The translations under genes and the position numbers were made by a program. The notes under the pieces are model-generated. The model saw only the letters and a list, made by a program, of their open reading frames with translations, was not told the DNA's origin and ran no database searches. This document shows, piece by piece, positions 33,465-42,957 of a stretch of 64,000 bases of DNA (its first letter is position 1; each line of letters starts with the position of its first letter). The stretch is from Rhizobium sp. L43 (GTDB lineage Bacteria > Pseudomonadota > Alphaproteobacteria > Rhizobiales > Rhizobiaceae). Location of the stretch: assembly GCF_002531725.1 (NCBI RefSeq), contig NZ_NWSQ01000004.1:124001-188000 (forward strand), in the 5' to 3' direction.

Positions 33465-33785
33465 GTGACCTATATCATCTATGCCTTTGCCGCTCTCTTC
33501 GAGATATCAGGCTGCTTTGCCTTCTGGGCATGGCTGAAGCTCGAAAAGCCCGTCTGGTGGCTGGCGCCGGGCATGGTCTCGCTGGCGCTTTTCGCTTGGG
33601 CGCTGACGCTGGTGCCGAGCGAGGCCGCCGGTCGCACCTTCGCCGCCTATGGCGGCATCTACATCCTCGCCTCGCTGCTCTGGCTGTGGCTGGTCGAAGC
33701 CCGCGTGCCCGATCGTTACGATATCGGTGGGGTGCTGATCTGCCTTGCCGGCGCCAGCCTCATCCTGTTCGCGCCGCGAGGCTGA
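33465..33785 (+). CDS. UPF0060 (YnfA-family) membrane protein
   Basis: This 106-residue protein has four predicted membrane segments (about residues 3-22, 30-50, 60-77 and 84-102). The stretch [15 protein letters not shown] and the ending FEIGG-like [20 protein letters not shown] match the YnfA/UPF0060 family, related in shape to small multidrug transporters. It starts with GTG after AAAGGTACTTCC; the upstream in-frame ATG adds a non-membrane tail. Confidence 0.88.
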   Translation: MTYIIYAFAALFEISGCFAFWAWLKLEKPVWWLAPGMVSLALFAWALTLVPSEAAGRTFAAYGGIYILASLLWLWLVEARVPDRYDIGGVLICLAGASLILFAPRG

Positions 33786-33826
33786 GGCGTCTTGACCGGA
33801 TACGGGCCGGGTGCAAAGACAGGCCG

Positions 33827-34588
33827 ATGTGTGGACGTTTCGCTCTGACAATCTCCAGCGCCGACCTGCGCGACTTCTTCTCCGGTCTCGATCTCGACGA
33901 TTTTCCGGCGCGCTACAATATCGCGCCGACGCAGCCAATCCTCGTCGTCATATCGGGCGAAGGCAGGGACCAGGGCAGCAATCTGCCCGACCGCCGCGCC
34001 GTGCTCGTGCGCTGGGGCCTGACGCCGGGCTGGGTCAAGGATCCCAGGGACTTCCCGTTGCTGATCAATGCGCGCTCCGAGACCGCGATCGGTAAAGCCT
34101 CCTTTCGGGCGGCCATGCGTCATCGCCGCGTACTCATCCCGGCCTCCGGCTTCTATGAATGGCATCGCCCGTCCAAGGAAAGCGGCGAGCGGCCGCAGGC
34201 CTATTGGATCCGGCCGCGCCGGGGCGGGGTCGTCGCCTTTGCCGGGCTGATGGAGACATGGTCTTCGGCTGACGGCTCCGAGGTCGATACCGGGGCGATC
34301 CTGACGACGTCAGCCAATTCAGGAATATCGGCGATCCATGATCGCATGCCTGTCGTCATCAAACCCGAAGATTTCACGCGCTGGCTCGATTGCAAGACGC
34401 AGGAACCGCGCGAGGTGGCAGACCTGATGCGGCCCGTTCAGGATGATTTCTTCGAGGCCGTCCCGGTCTCCGACAAGGTCAACAAGGTCGCCAATATGGG
34501 TCCGGACCTGCAGGAGCCTGTTGTCGTCGAAAAGCCGCTGAAGGCGCCCGAAAAGCAAAGGCCTGACGGCCAGCTCAGCTTCTTCTGA
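33827..34588 (+). CDS. SOS-response-associated peptidase (SRAP, YedK/HMCES)
   Basis: SRAP proteins trap abasic sites in single-stranded DNA by forming a stable covalent bond through Cys2. The 253-residue product begins MCGRFALT, and shows RYNIAPTQPI (Asn), SGFYEW (Glu, near residue 107) and AIHDRMPVVI (His). All key residues are in place. The true start at 33827 exposes Cys2 after Met removal, which decides against the longer frame. It follows the YnfA gene after 41 bases. Confidence 0.93.
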   Translation: MCGRFALTISSADLRDFFSGLDLDDFPARYNIAPTQPILVVISGEGRDQGSNLPDRRAVLVRWGLTPGWVKDPRDFPLLINARSETAIGKASFRAAMRHRRVLIPASGFYEWHRPSKESGERPQAYWIRPRRGGVVAFAGLMETWSSADGSEVDTGAILTTSANSGISAIHDRMPVVIKPEDFTRWLDCKTQEPREVADLMRPVQDDFFEAVPVSDKVNKVANMGPDLQEPVVVEKPLKAPEKQRPDGQLSFF

Positions 34589-34797
34589 ATGCTATCCGCG
34601 TCGGCGACCTACGGCGCCGACGTCTCACATCAGCGGCGGCGATGCGTCGCTTCATCCATCAGGTTTTTCGGGTTGCGCTTATGTCGCCAGAGCGTCGTCA
34701 GAAGATGTCAGGCGATCGCCTCGTCATTCACTTCGTCCGCGGTGCCTAACGCATGGAACCCGAAAGCACGCATGATTCCGATTTGAAGCTTTCCGCT

Positions 34798-34944
34798 TCA
34801 AGCGGATTTTTTGACGCTGGTCGGCTTGTGCTTGGCCATCAGCGATGCTGCGGCAACCGCCTTCAGGCCGACGGGGCGATAGTTGGCGGCGAGGTCCGGC
34901 TTGGCCGTCTGCTGTTCGCCGGTACTGCTCTTCTTCGAAGTCAC
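34798..34944 (-). CDS. Small basic protein (48 aa), conserved-looking
   Basis: A 48-residue frame begins with GTG after AAGGAGAGTATC and ends TGA. The product is basic and Ala/Lys/Ser-rich: MTSKKSSTGEQQTAKP start, then NYRPVGLKAVAAASLMAKH. I recall similar small rhizobial proteins, but the family is not named and the function is unknown. The ribosome site and the LKAVAAAS helix support coding. A hairpin (TTGAAGC/GCTTCAA, near 34784-34802) lies over its stop. Confidence 0.55.
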   Translation of the reverse strand: MTSKKSSTGEQQTAKPDLAANYRPVGLKAVAAASLMAKHKPTSVKKSA

Positions 34945-35276
34945 GATACTCTCCTTACGTGGTTCTTCCCTGGGTATTTTATCGTTTTATGTTTCGTCAC
35001 GAATAGCGACAAAACGGGGGCGTAGCTTATCAGGAATTGTAAACGCCCACCATAATTCGCGAGGCTTAACTGAAGCCTACGTTGGTTAATACTTACTGAA
35101 GGGAGCAGTTCCAATAAAAGTGCGAAAGCGGTTTTCCGGGGAAAAGCGCGTGACGGTTTCACCCGCATAAGCGCGCGACTTCCTCCCGGGAAAGCGTACG
35201 CCTTTCCCGGGGATCAGCAGAACGAAGGGAGAGAGAAGCATTGCCGTCATTCGGAGAATCCGGAAATGCCCGGAGG
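34945..35276. other. 332-base intergenic region with a stable hairpin
   Basis: No gene is supported. A perfect 10-bp stem (CCCGGGAAAG 35185-35194 with CTTTCCCGGG 35202-35211) has a 7-base loop and lies 65 bases past the pssA stop. It has no T-run on either strand, so it may protect the pssA mRNA end rather than terminate. Confidence 0.5.
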
Positions 35277-36122
35277 TCAAATGTGCCGGCCGATATCGTC
35301 GTCGCCGACGCCGGGTTCCTCGATCGTCAGCGTCCCGTATTTCCGCTGCCATTTCCGCGCGCCGAAGGGGAGCGATACGAGGTAGGCTGCAACGGTAAAG
35401 ACCATCACTTCCCAGGTGTAGCTCATCAGCAGCGCCACATAGAGCACGACGCCGAGCATCATCGGCAGCACGAGATCGCGCCGCAGGCGGTTGCCTTCCG
35501 ATTTACCCGACCAGACCGGCAGCCGGCTGATCAGCAGGAAGGCGATGAGCACGGTGTAGATCGACGAGAGATAGGCGAAGGTGCGGTCCGTCGTCAGCCC
35601 GAGGAAGCCGAGATAGACCGGCAAGAGCACCAGCATGGCGCCGGCCGGCGCCGGCACGCCGACGAAATATTCCGATTGCCAGCTCGCCTTGTTCTCGCGT
35701 TCGGCCATGACGTTGAAGCGGGCAAGGCGAAGTCCGGCGGCGATCGCATAGATCAGGGCGGCGATCCAGCCGAGCGAGCGGGCCTGGTCGAGCGCGAAGA
35801 CATAGACGACGAGGGCGGGTGCGACGCCGAAATTGACGATGTCGGCAAGCGAATCCATCTGCGCCCCGAACTTCGAGGTCGCCTTCATCAGCCGCGCCAC
35901 GCGCCCGTCGATGCCGTCGAGGAAGGCGGCGACCAGCACCATCGAGACGGCGAGTTCGTAACGGTTCTCGAAAGCCAGCCGGATGCCGGTCAGCCCGGCG
36001 CAGATCGCCAGAATGGTGATGAGGTTCGGAAAGACGAGACGCAGCGGGATTTCGCGCAGCCGCGGGCCGCGGGCGGAATCATCAGGTCCATTGGGCTCGA
36101 AGGGCGGAAAAGGCGTTTCCAT
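35277..36122 (-). CDS. pssA: CDP-diacylglycerol-serine O-phosphatidyltransferase
   Basis: PssA makes phosphatidylserine from CDP-diacylglycerol and serine, on the way to phosphatidylethanolamine. The 281-residue membrane enzyme has the CDP-alcohol motif with Asp72, Gly73, Ala76, Arg77, Gly86, Asp90 and Asp94, and about eight membrane segments. It is 10 bases downstream of psd, so the two enzymes of the PS-PE route share an operon, as known in rhizobia. Confidence 0.93.
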   Translation of the reverse strand: METPFPPFEPNGPDDSARGPRLREIPLRLVFPNLITILAICAGLTGIRLAFENRYELAVSMVLVAAFLDGIDGRVARLMKATSKFGAQMDSLADIVNFGVAPALVVYVFALDQARSLGWIAALIYAIAAGLRLARFNVMAERENKASWQSEYFVGVPAPAGAMLVLLPVYLGFLGLTTDRTFAYLSSIYTVLIAFLLISRLPVWSGKSEGNRLRRDLVLPMMLGVVLYVALLMSYTWEVMVFTVAAYLVSLPFGARKWQRKYGTLTIEEPGVGDDDIGRHI

Positions 36123-36132
36123 ATCGACGTTC

Positions 36133-36831
36133 CTAGCTGCGGCGGCTGATGATGGGACCCTTGGCGGAGGCGAATTCGGCGATCACGGTTTCTCCGGCAA
36201 CCGCCGTCTGGCCGAGCGACACGCGGGGTGCCGCACCGGCCGGCAGGAACACGTCGAGCCGCGAGCCGAAACGGATGAGGCCGAAGCGCTCGCCGGCATC
36301 CAACGGTTCGTTGGTATTGGCCCAGCAGAGGATGCGCCGCGCCACGAGGCCGGCGATCTGCACGACGCCGATCTGGCCGTGGCGGGTTTCGATGACAAGC
36401 CCGTTGCGCTCATTGTCCTCGCTCGCCTTGTCGAGCTCGGCGTTGACGAAGCTGCCGGAGCGGTAGTTGATGCTGACGATGCGCCCGCGCATCGGCGCCC
36501 GGTTCACATGGCAATTGAAGACGTTCATGAAGACGGAGATGCGCAGCATCGGCTCGGAGCCGAGGTTGAGTTCGGCCGGCGGGGTCACCATCTGGATCGC
36601 CGAGACCTTGCCGTCGGCAGGAGAGATCACCAGATCGTCGTCCTGCGGCGTCACGCGCTCGGGATCACGGAAGAAATAGGCGCACCACAGCGTGAAGATC
36701 ATGCCGATCCAAAAGAGCGGCTTGAAGATCCAGCCGAGGAGCAGCGATGCGACAAAGAAGGCGGCAACGAAGGGATAACCCTCCTTGTGCACGGGGACGA
36801 TCGTGTTGCGAACCGTATTGAACAGGCTCAT
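36133..36831 (-). CDS. psd: Phosphatidylserine decarboxylase
   Basis: Psd converts phosphatidylserine to phosphatidylethanolamine. The 232-residue protein self-cleaves at the GS pair (Gly189-Ser190 in RFGSRLD) to form the pyruvoyl group, the type with FGS rather than LGST. It has an N-terminal membrane helix and the motifs FFRDPERV (near residue 53) and SPADGKV (near 70). I chose ATG 36831 from length and because the upstream extension has no family match. Confidence 0.94.
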   Translation of the reverse strand: MSLFNTVRNTIVPVHKEGYPFVAAFFVASLLLGWIFKPLFWIGMIFTLWCAYFFRDPERVTPQDDDLVISPADGKVSAIQMVTPPAELNLGSEPMLRISVFMNVFNCHVNRAPMRGRIVSINYRSGSFVNAELDKASEDNERNGLVIETRHGQIGVVQIAGLVARRILCWANTNEPLDAGERFGLIRFGSRLDVFLPAGAAPRVSLGQTAVAGETVIAEFASAKGPIISRRS

Positions 36832-36980
36832 GCTGCCGGTCTCCTTGCGTTGTCGTTTTTTGCTGGTTAGCGAAAAACCGTCTCCGGGGCAATGCTGTGG
36901 CCCCGGCACTGGTTCCGACGCCGAGGTTCTGAACAACAAAAGCCTGCCGGCGCCGTCCTCCCTGTTCAGCGGTCTCTGGG

Positions 36981-38858
36981 TCAGCTTGCCGGAGCAAGCC
37001 GCGTGATCACGCCGAGGTCGTCGCTTTCGCGCACCTGCTTCAGATGTTCCTCCGCCTGGATCGCCTCGCGCTGGCGGTTCCACATCGAGGCATAGAGGCC
37101 GTTCTGTTCGATGAGGGCAGTATGCGTCCCGCGCTCGGCGATCTCGCCGCTTTTCAAGACGATGATTTCGTCGGCGCCGATAACGGTCGAAAGCCGGTGG
37201 GCGATAACAAGCGTCGTGCGGTTTTTCGACACCACGTCGAGCGCGGTCTGGATTTCCCGTTCCGTCGTCGTGTCGAGCGCCGACGTCGCCTCGTCGAGGA
37301 TCAGGATCGGCGGCGCCTTGAGGATGGTGCGGGCGATCGCCACCCGCTGCTTCTCGCCGCCCGAAAGCTTCAGCCCGCGTTCGCCGACCTTGGTCTCGAA
37401 CCCCTCGGGCAGCGTCTCGATGAAATGGGCGATCTGCGCCACCTCGGCTGCCGCAAAGACCTCGCCGTCGCTGGCCGATGTGCGGCCGTAGCGGATGTTG
37501 TAGGCGACCGTGTCGTTGAAGAGCACCGTATCCTGCGGCACCATGCCGATCGCCGTGCGCAGGCTCTTCTGCGTCACCGTGCGGATATCCTGGCCGTCGA
37601 CGGTGATCGTGCCGCTCTGGATATCGTAGAAACGATAGAGCAGCCGCGACAGCGTCGATTTGCCGGCGCCCGACGGGCCGACGACGGCGACCGTCTTGCC
37701 GGCCGGCACCTCGAAGGAAATGCCCTTCAGGATCGGACGGGCCGGATCATAGGCGAACTGCACGTTCTTGAAGGCGATCGCGCCCTGGCCGATGCGAAGC
37801 TCGGTCGCATCGGGCGCGTCCTTGACCTCGGCCTTCACCTCCAGCAGATCGAACATCTGCTCGATATCGGTCAGCCCCTGGCGGATTTCGCGGTAGACGA
37901 AGCCGATGAAGTTGAGCGGCGCGGAAAGCTGCAGCAGCATCGAATTGACGAAGACGAAATCGCCGACCGTCTGCTCGCCGCGCTGCACGGCCAGCGCCGA
38001 CAGCACCAGCATGATGGTGGTGCCGATGCCGAAAATGACGCCCTGGCCGAAGTTCAGCCAGCCGAGCGAAGTCCAGACATCGGTCGCCGCCTTCTCGTAG
38101 CGTTCCATCGATTTGTCGAAGCGTTTCGCCTCCATCTCTTCGTTGCCGAAATATTTGACGGTCTCGAAATTGAGCAGGGAATCGATCGCCTTGGTGTTGG
38201 CGTCGGTATCGCTGTCGTTCATCGACCGGCGGATGGCGATCCGCCAGTCGGAGGCGCGGATCGTGAACCAGATATAGGCCCAGACGGTGAAGGCGGTGAC
38301 GGCGAGATAGGAGAAGCCGTAGCCCCACCAGAAGATCGCCGCCGTCAGCAGGAATTCGATGACGGTTGGCACCGAATTGAGGATCGTGAAACGCACGATC
38401 GTTTCGATGCCTTTGGTGCCGCGCTCGATGATGCGCGAGAGGCCGCCGGTCTTGCGCTCCAGATGGAAGCGCAGCGACAGCTCGTGCATGTGCACGAAGG
38501 TCCTGTAGGCAAGCTGGCGCACCGCATGTTGACCGACGCTGGCAAACAGCGCGTCGCGCAGCTGGTTGAGGCCGAGCTGGATCAGCCGGGTGATGTTGTA
38601 GGCGATGACAAGCGCGATGGCGCCGGCAAGCAGCGGCGGCACCGAGCCGGCAAGATCCATCCTGCCGTTCAGCGCATCGGTCGACCACTTGAAAAAATAG
38701 GGAACGAGCAGCAGCACGAACTTGGAAATCAGCAGAAAGACCGAGGCCCAGACGACGCGCATCTTCAGGTCGGTGCGGCCGGCCGGCCACATATAGGGCC
38801 ATAGGTTGAGAAGTGTGCGCAGCAGGTTGGATTCCGAGACTGTCTTGCTGTTTGCCAT
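36981..38858 (-). CDS. Atm1/HMT1-type ABC exporter
   Basis: This 625-residue protein fuses six membrane segments (about residues 30-325) with an ATPase domain. The ATPase has Walker [10 protein letters not shown] (near residue 394), the signature LSGGEKQR, Walker [13 protein letters not shown] and the switch His in IAHRLST. The arrangement and the N-terminal stretch match Atm1/HMT1 (ABCB7) proteins, which export glutathione-linked or metal-related compounds. The substrate is inferred only from the family. It is upstream of psd on the same strand. Confidence 0.88.
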   Translation of the reverse strand: MANSKTVSESNLLRTLLNLWPYMWPAGRTDLKMRVVWASVFLLISKFVLLLVPYFFKWSTDALNGRMDLAGSVPPLLAGAIALVIAYNITRLIQLGLNQLRDALFASVGQHAVRQLAYRTFVHMHELSLRFHLERKTGGLSRIIERGTKGIETIVRFTILNSVPTVIEFLLTAAIFWWGYGFSYLAVTAFTVWAYIWFTIRASDWRIAIRRSMNDSDTDANTKAIDSLLNFETVKYFGNEEMEAKRFDKSMERYEKAATDVWTSLGWLNFGQGVIFGIGTTIMLVLSALAVQRGEQTVGDFVFVNSMLLQLSAPLNFIGFVYREIRQGLTDIEQMFDLLEVKAEVKDAPDATELRIGQGAIAFKNVQFAYDPARPILKGISFEVPAGKTVAVVGPSGAGKSTLSRLLYRFYDIQSGTITVDGQDIRTVTQKSLRTAIGMVPQDTVLFNDTVAYNIRYGRTSASDGEVFAAAEVAQIAHFIETLPEGFETKVGERGLKLSGGEKQRVAIARTILKAPPILILDEATSALDTTTEREIQTALDVVSKNRTTLVIAHRLSTVIGADEIIVLKSGEIAERGTHTALIEQNGLYASMWNRQREAIQAEEHLKQVRESDDLGVITRLAPAS

Positions 38859-39023
38859 GATTGTCTCCAGCCCGGATGGGCTTGCCGCGATTTACGGCGC
38901 TTCGATGCCGGCAAGGGTAGGGGACCGGGACGTGCCTGAAAGCGCTTCCCGCAATTCCGCAGCCGCCACCGCCAGATAAGGTGCCGGGCGGATGAATACA
39001 ACAAATGCAGGGGTCAGGAAAAG

Positions 39024-39049
39024 ACAGACCGGGCGGTTGTGCCGCCCGG
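39024..39049 (-). terminator. Terminator downstream of the LysM gene
   Basis: CCGGGCGG (39029-39036) pairs perfectly with CCGCCCGG (39042-39049) around a 5-base loop; on the minus strand it runs into TCTGTCTTTTCC. It lies just after the LysM-gene stop. Confidence 0.75.
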
Positions 39050-39070
39050 CCTCGTCATGTTGTCTGGTGC

Positions 39071-41110
39071 TTAGAGACGCTGGTGAGACATGCGCTTGCG
39101 GTGCAGCTCTTCGGCGTTCGGCAACGCATCCTTCGGAAGCCCGAAGATCTGGCCGGGGCGGATGCGATCGGGATCGATGATCTTGTCCTCATTGGCGATG
39201 TAGATCGTCGTGTAGCGAACGCCGAGGCCATAGGTGCGGCGCGAGATCTGCCACAGCGTGTCGCCGCGGCGAATGATGACCGCCGCGTTGTTTGCCGTCA
39301 GCGGCGCCTGTTCGATCGTCTTCGGCTGGTTGCTCCCCACCTCGTTTGCAGCGGGTGCAGTCAGAGCAGGTGCAGTCGTGAGCTCGGCGATCATAGCGCC
39401 CAGCCTGTCGAGTGCTGCGCCGACGGACGTCGCATCCCCAGGCAGGCCCTGCAGCAGCTTTAGCGCATTGGTGGCGACCTGCGAGGCGGAGCCGGAGGCT
39501 TGCTTGAAGGCGTCGGGCGCATCGGCCGCCGGGCGGAAATCGGCGACGGAGCGCAACGCGAATTCCGTGGCCGAGCGTGCCGCTGCAAGCTGTTCGGCGC
39601 CGGGCAGCTTGCCATCGGCAAACAGCCCCTTCAGCAGGCCGAAGGCCTTGCTGGTCTCGGCCTTGCGCTTGCCGAGTTCGCCTTCGTCGAGCGGCACCAT
39701 CGCCGAAGACCCGTCCGCGTCGGCCGGACCGACCTGTGCGGCGACCCTGACCTGATCGCCGGCCGGGCGATTGAAATTCACCGCTGCGCGCACGATCACC
39801 TTGCCGGCGGGATCGACGACATCGACGCGGATCTTGTGGTCGCCGACCGAAAGCGCCACCACGCCGTCGATGACGAAATGGCCGTCGGAGCCGGCGGTGT
39901 CCTGGCCGACGAGGCTGTCGTCGGCATAACCGATGACCTTGGCGTTGGCACGCGTCGTGCCGGCAACGAAGATCTTGTTGCCTTCGATCTCGACCGCATT
40001 GACCATCACATCAGGGGCAGTCGTCTTATCAGGTGCGGCCGTGCCGGGAACGGCCGGTGCCGTATCCGTGCCGCCGGAGGCAGCGTCGGTGACACCAGGC
40101 GTCTGCAGCGCCAGCTCGCCGGTCGGTGCAGGCGTTGCGGCAGACGCGGTCTCACCCGCCGGTTTGTCCGCAGGCGGCGCCATCGGATTGGAGGCATCGG
40201 CAACTTCGGTTCCGCCCTTCGGCGCAGTGATGATGCGGCTTGCCGTGCCGGGTTTGGAGACCATGGCGAGCAGATTGGCGCCATTGCCGTCCTTCGGCAC
40301 GGAAATGGTCGCGACCTCTTCGGAAAGCGTGCTCTTGCCGTCCTTGCTGGTGAACTTGAGCACGAGCTGATGGTCGCCGGCCGAAAGCGGATCGTCGAGA
40401 ACCGCAGCGAAATCACCGCTCGCATCGACATTGGCCGTCGTCACCACCTTTTCGCCGTCAAGCACTTCGAGCTTGCCGTTTGGTTCGGCGGAGCCGGCAA
40501 TCACCGTCGAGCCGTCCGGTTCGACACGCAAGACGTCGAAAGCCGGAAGCTTCGGGCCGGTATTCACTGCGGCGTTATTGGCAGCAGGGGCGGGCTCAGT
40601 CGCACCGGTCAGCGCAGCCTCGGCCTTGGCGATCGCGGCAAGCGCATCGGCGATGTTCTCGGGCAGTGCCTGGATGATGGCGAGCGCCTTGGCGCCGCCT
40701 TCCCTAGCCTTGACGGCAAGCGTCCGGGTGGCGGGATCGAGACCCTCGGGGACGGCGAAATCGGCCAGCGCCGTCAGCGCATTGACGGCCTTGGTCTTGG
40801 CGGCGGCGAAGACATCGTCGGCAGGGCCCTTGCCGTCGGCAAACAGCGCCTTGAGCTCACCGAGCGACACACCGGCATCGGCCGAAAGACGACCCACCTT
40901 ATCGGCGACCCCAGCCGTGTCGGCGACGGCCGAGCGCGATGTCTTTTCTGCCTCGTTAACCGTGTTCTTGAGCTCCGTGCTCGCCTGGTTGATGGCGTCG
41001 CCGACCTTGGCTGCATCGCTGCCGATGCGCGGCATGACGAAAAACACCATCAGTAAGATTGCGATTACGAGGACTGCAAGGGCCAGCAAGCCGGCACGGT
41101 TCTTCATCAT
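39071..41110 (-). CDS. Membrane-anchored LysM protein with duplicated domains
   Basis: This 679-residue protein has one N-terminal membrane segment (about residues 7-27), a long periplasmic region and a C-terminal LysM domain (about 610-660: IRRGDTLWQISRRTYG ... GQIFGLP), which binds peptidoglycan. The middle is a mirrored repeat: helical module A1 (83-160), Ig-like module (190-255), disordered Thr/Pro/Ala linker (256-365), second Ig-like module (366-435), helical module A2 (491-570). A1 and A2 share ELK/LLKxLFADGK and xLQ/IQALPxxxxDALA-like stretches. It likely links the inner membrane and the cell wall; no catalytic motif is seen. Two adjacent ATGs are possible starts (41110, 41107). Confidence 0.8.
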   Translation of the reverse strand: MMKNRAGLLALAVLVIAILLMVFFVMPRIGSDAAKVGDAINQASTELKNTVNEAEKTSRSAVADTAGVADKVGRLSADAGVSLGELKALFADGKGPADDVFAAAKTKAVNALTALADFAVPEGLDPATRTLAVKAREGGAKALAIIQALPENIADALAAIAKAEAALTGATEPAPAANNAAVNTGPKLPAFDVLRVEPDGSTVIAGSAEPNGKLEVLDGEKVVTTANVDASGDFAAVLDDPLSAGDHQLVLKFTSKDGKSTLSEEVATISVPKDGNGANLLAMVSKPGTASRIITAPKGGTEVADASNPMAPPADKPAGETASAATPAPTGELALQTPGVTDAASGGTDTAPAVPGTAAPDKTTAPDVMVNAVEIEGNKIFVAGTTRANAKVIGYADDSLVGQDTAGSDGHFVIDGVVALSVGDHKIRVDVVDPAGKVIVRAAVNFNRPAGDQVRVAAQVGPADADGSSAMVPLDEGELGKRKAETSKAFGLLKGLFADGKLPGAEQLAAARSATEFALRSVADFRPAADAPDAFKQASGSASQVATNALKLLQGLPGDATSVGAALDRLGAMIAELTTAPALTAPAANEVGSNQPKTIEQAPLTANNAAVIIRRGDTLWQISRRTYGLGVRYTTIYIANEDKIIDPDRIRPGQIFGLPKDALPNAEELHRKRMSHQRL

Positions 41111-41264
41111 TATGTCTCCCCAGGCGGCAATTTGCCGTAGTAACCGAAATTGCTAGCGATTCCCGTTGCTTTTCACAAGCATTCAAAGCAATTAGGCAAG
41201 CTAGGCACGCTGCTTTTCAGTCAATTTTCTTGACTGCATTGAAATGGAATAGTTGTTTGCCCTC

Positions 41265-41888
41265 ATGACCGAGCAATCTGTATCGATTCGATCCATCTGC
41301 GTTTACTGCGGCTCCAGGCCGGGACGCGATCCCTCCCACATGGCGGCCGGGCGTGCTCTCGGACGAGAGATCGCCGAATACGGCCTGCGCCTCGTCTATG
41401 GCGGGGGTACCAAAGGCATCATGGGCGCGGTTGCCAGCGGCGTGCTTTCAGGCGGCGGTCAGGTGACGGGCATCATTCCCGAATTCCTGATCGATATGGA
41501 AGCGACTCGCCACTCGCTCGGTCAGCTTAACGAACTTATTGTAACGCCTGACATGCACGCGCGCAAACATACGATGTTCGAGCGCTCCGACGCCTTCGTA
41601 GCACTCCCCGGCGGCATCGGCACGCTGGAAGAGATCGTCGAAATCATGACCTGGGCGCAGCTCGGCCGCCACGAAAAGCCGATGGTCTTTGCTAACGTCA
41701 ACGGTTTCTGGGATCCGATGATGGAGCTGATGCGCCATATGACCGAAGAAGGCTTCCTGCACACCGCCCACCGGGTGCAGCCGCTCGTCGTCGACGAGAT
41801 CTCCGGCATCATTCCGGCGATCATGGCCCAGGCAGCCCAGCTCGCCGCCGACCGTGACGGCGAGGACGAGGTGATTTCGAAGATGTAG
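41265..41888 (+). CDS. LOG-family protein (TIGR00730), cytokinin-riboside phosphoribohydrolase type
   Basis: This 207-residue Rossmann-like protein has the LOG motif PGGIGTLEE (near residue 107) and the YGGGTKGIMG stretch near residue 46. LOG proteins remove ribose 5'-phosphate from AMP or cytokinin nucleotides. In rhizobia such proteins could release active cytokinins, but most bacterial members act on AMP. ATG 41265 begins MTEQSVSI; a nearby TTG four codons upstream is weaker. Confidence 0.88.
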   Translation: MTEQSVSIRSICVYCGSRPGRDPSHMAAGRALGREIAEYGLRLVYGGGTKGIMGAVASGVLSGGGQVTGIIPEFLIDMEATRHSLGQLNELIVTPDMHARKHTMFERSDAFVALPGGIGTLEEIVEIMTWAQLGRHEKPMVFANVNGFWDPMMELMRHMTEEGFLHTAHRVQPLVVDEISGIIPAIMAQAAQLAADRDGEDEVISKM

Positions 41889-41933
41889 GCGGCCGGGCGG
41901 TGCCGGAGCAGTCAAGCTTTTCTGCAGGCAAAT

Positions 41934-42869
41934 TCAGCTATATGCCGAGACAAGCTGCGTCACCTGAGATCGCATCCATCGGCTGGCGGGATCATTGTCA
42001 CTTGCCGTCGACCAGACCATCGATATCGGGCTTACCGTTAGATCGAGGGGAACGTCGGCGACCGCCAAGCCGAACAGGCCGGCATACCGCTTCACGATTC
42101 TGGTCGGCAGGGTCGCGATCAAGGGCGCTTCCAGAACAGCGGTCAGCACAGTCAGGAATTCCGGCGCTGCCACCGACACGTCAAGCCGCACATTGATCCG
42201 CTTCAATGCATCATCAATGCAGCCTTCGATGGCGTCTTTCTGTGAAACCAGTGCATGCTTCAGCCCGACATAGCTGTCTCGGTCCAATGTTTCGGGTAGG
42301 TCGAGAAGCTTCGGATTGTAGCAACACATCAGCGATTGCTCGAACAGCAGGCTCCGCCGATGTCTGTTGTTGCCGTCATCGTAGCAGCCGACGCCGAGAT
42401 CGATGACGTTGTCGTCCAGAAGCTTGTGGACCATCTCTGGATCGACCGCGCGGGCGAGTACCCTGATGCGGGGCGCCGTTTCGTTCAACATAGCGGCGAG
42501 GCGCGGCACGAGCAGCACCTCAAGCTCGCTGGAAAAGCCGATGCGGAATATCTGTTCGGCCTCACCGGGCTCGAAGGTCGATGGCGTTACGATCGCCTGC
42601 TGCGTACGGCTGAGGATCTGCTCGACGGCCTCGGCGAAACGCAGTGCGCGATGGGTCGGCTGCATGACTTGGCCGACACGCACGAACAACTCGTCCTGAA
42701 GCAATGTCCGAAGCGTTCCGAGATTGTGGCTCATGGCAGGCTGCTGGATTTTCAGACGAACAGCAGCCTTCGTCACGCTCCGCTCCTTCATCAGCGCATC
42801 GAATGCGACGAGCAGGTTCAGGTCGAAAGACCACAAATTGAAATGATCGATGGAGACAATTTCATTCAT
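41934..42869 (-). CDS. LysR-family transcriptional regulator
   Basis: This 311-residue protein has an N-terminal winged helix-turn-helix (about residues 15-75: LLVAFDALMKERSVTKAAVRL) and a substrate-binding domain from about 100 to 300. It is divergent from the metallo-beta-lactamase gene with only 88 bases between starts, the usual arrangement for a LysR regulator and its target. It likely controls the three-gene set to the right and itself (inference). Confidence 0.88.
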   Translation of the reverse strand: MNEIVSIDHFNLWSFDLNLLVAFDALMKERSVTKAAVRLKIQQPAMSHNLGTLRTLLQDELFVRVGQVMQPTHRALRFAEAVEQILSRTQQAIVTPSTFEPGEAEQIFRIGFSSELEVLLVPRLAAMLNETAPRIRVLARAVDPEMVHKLLDDNVIDLGVGCYDDGNNRHRRSLLFEQSLMCCYNPKLLDLPETLDRDSYVGLKHALVSQKDAIEGCIDDALKRINVRLDVSVAAPEFLTVLTAVLEAPLIATLPTRIVKRYAGLFGLAVADVPLDLTVSPISMVWSTASDNDPASRWMRSQVTQLVSAYS

Positions 42870-42957
42870 CGATTTGATCGTTTCACGAATTCTCCCTATT
42901 GTCCATAGCCATCAGACAGCGCTGTCCCGATCCCAGTTCAACTCGAAAGGAAGTTCC

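Noticed and set aside
34589-34797. Short plus-strand frames after the SRAP gene
   Set aside because: No ribosome site, no domain and the sequence overlaps hairpin-forming intergenic DNA.
37044-38804. 586-codon plus-strand frame over the ABC exporter gene
   Set aside because: It is antisense to intact ABC motifs; codon bias explains the open frame.
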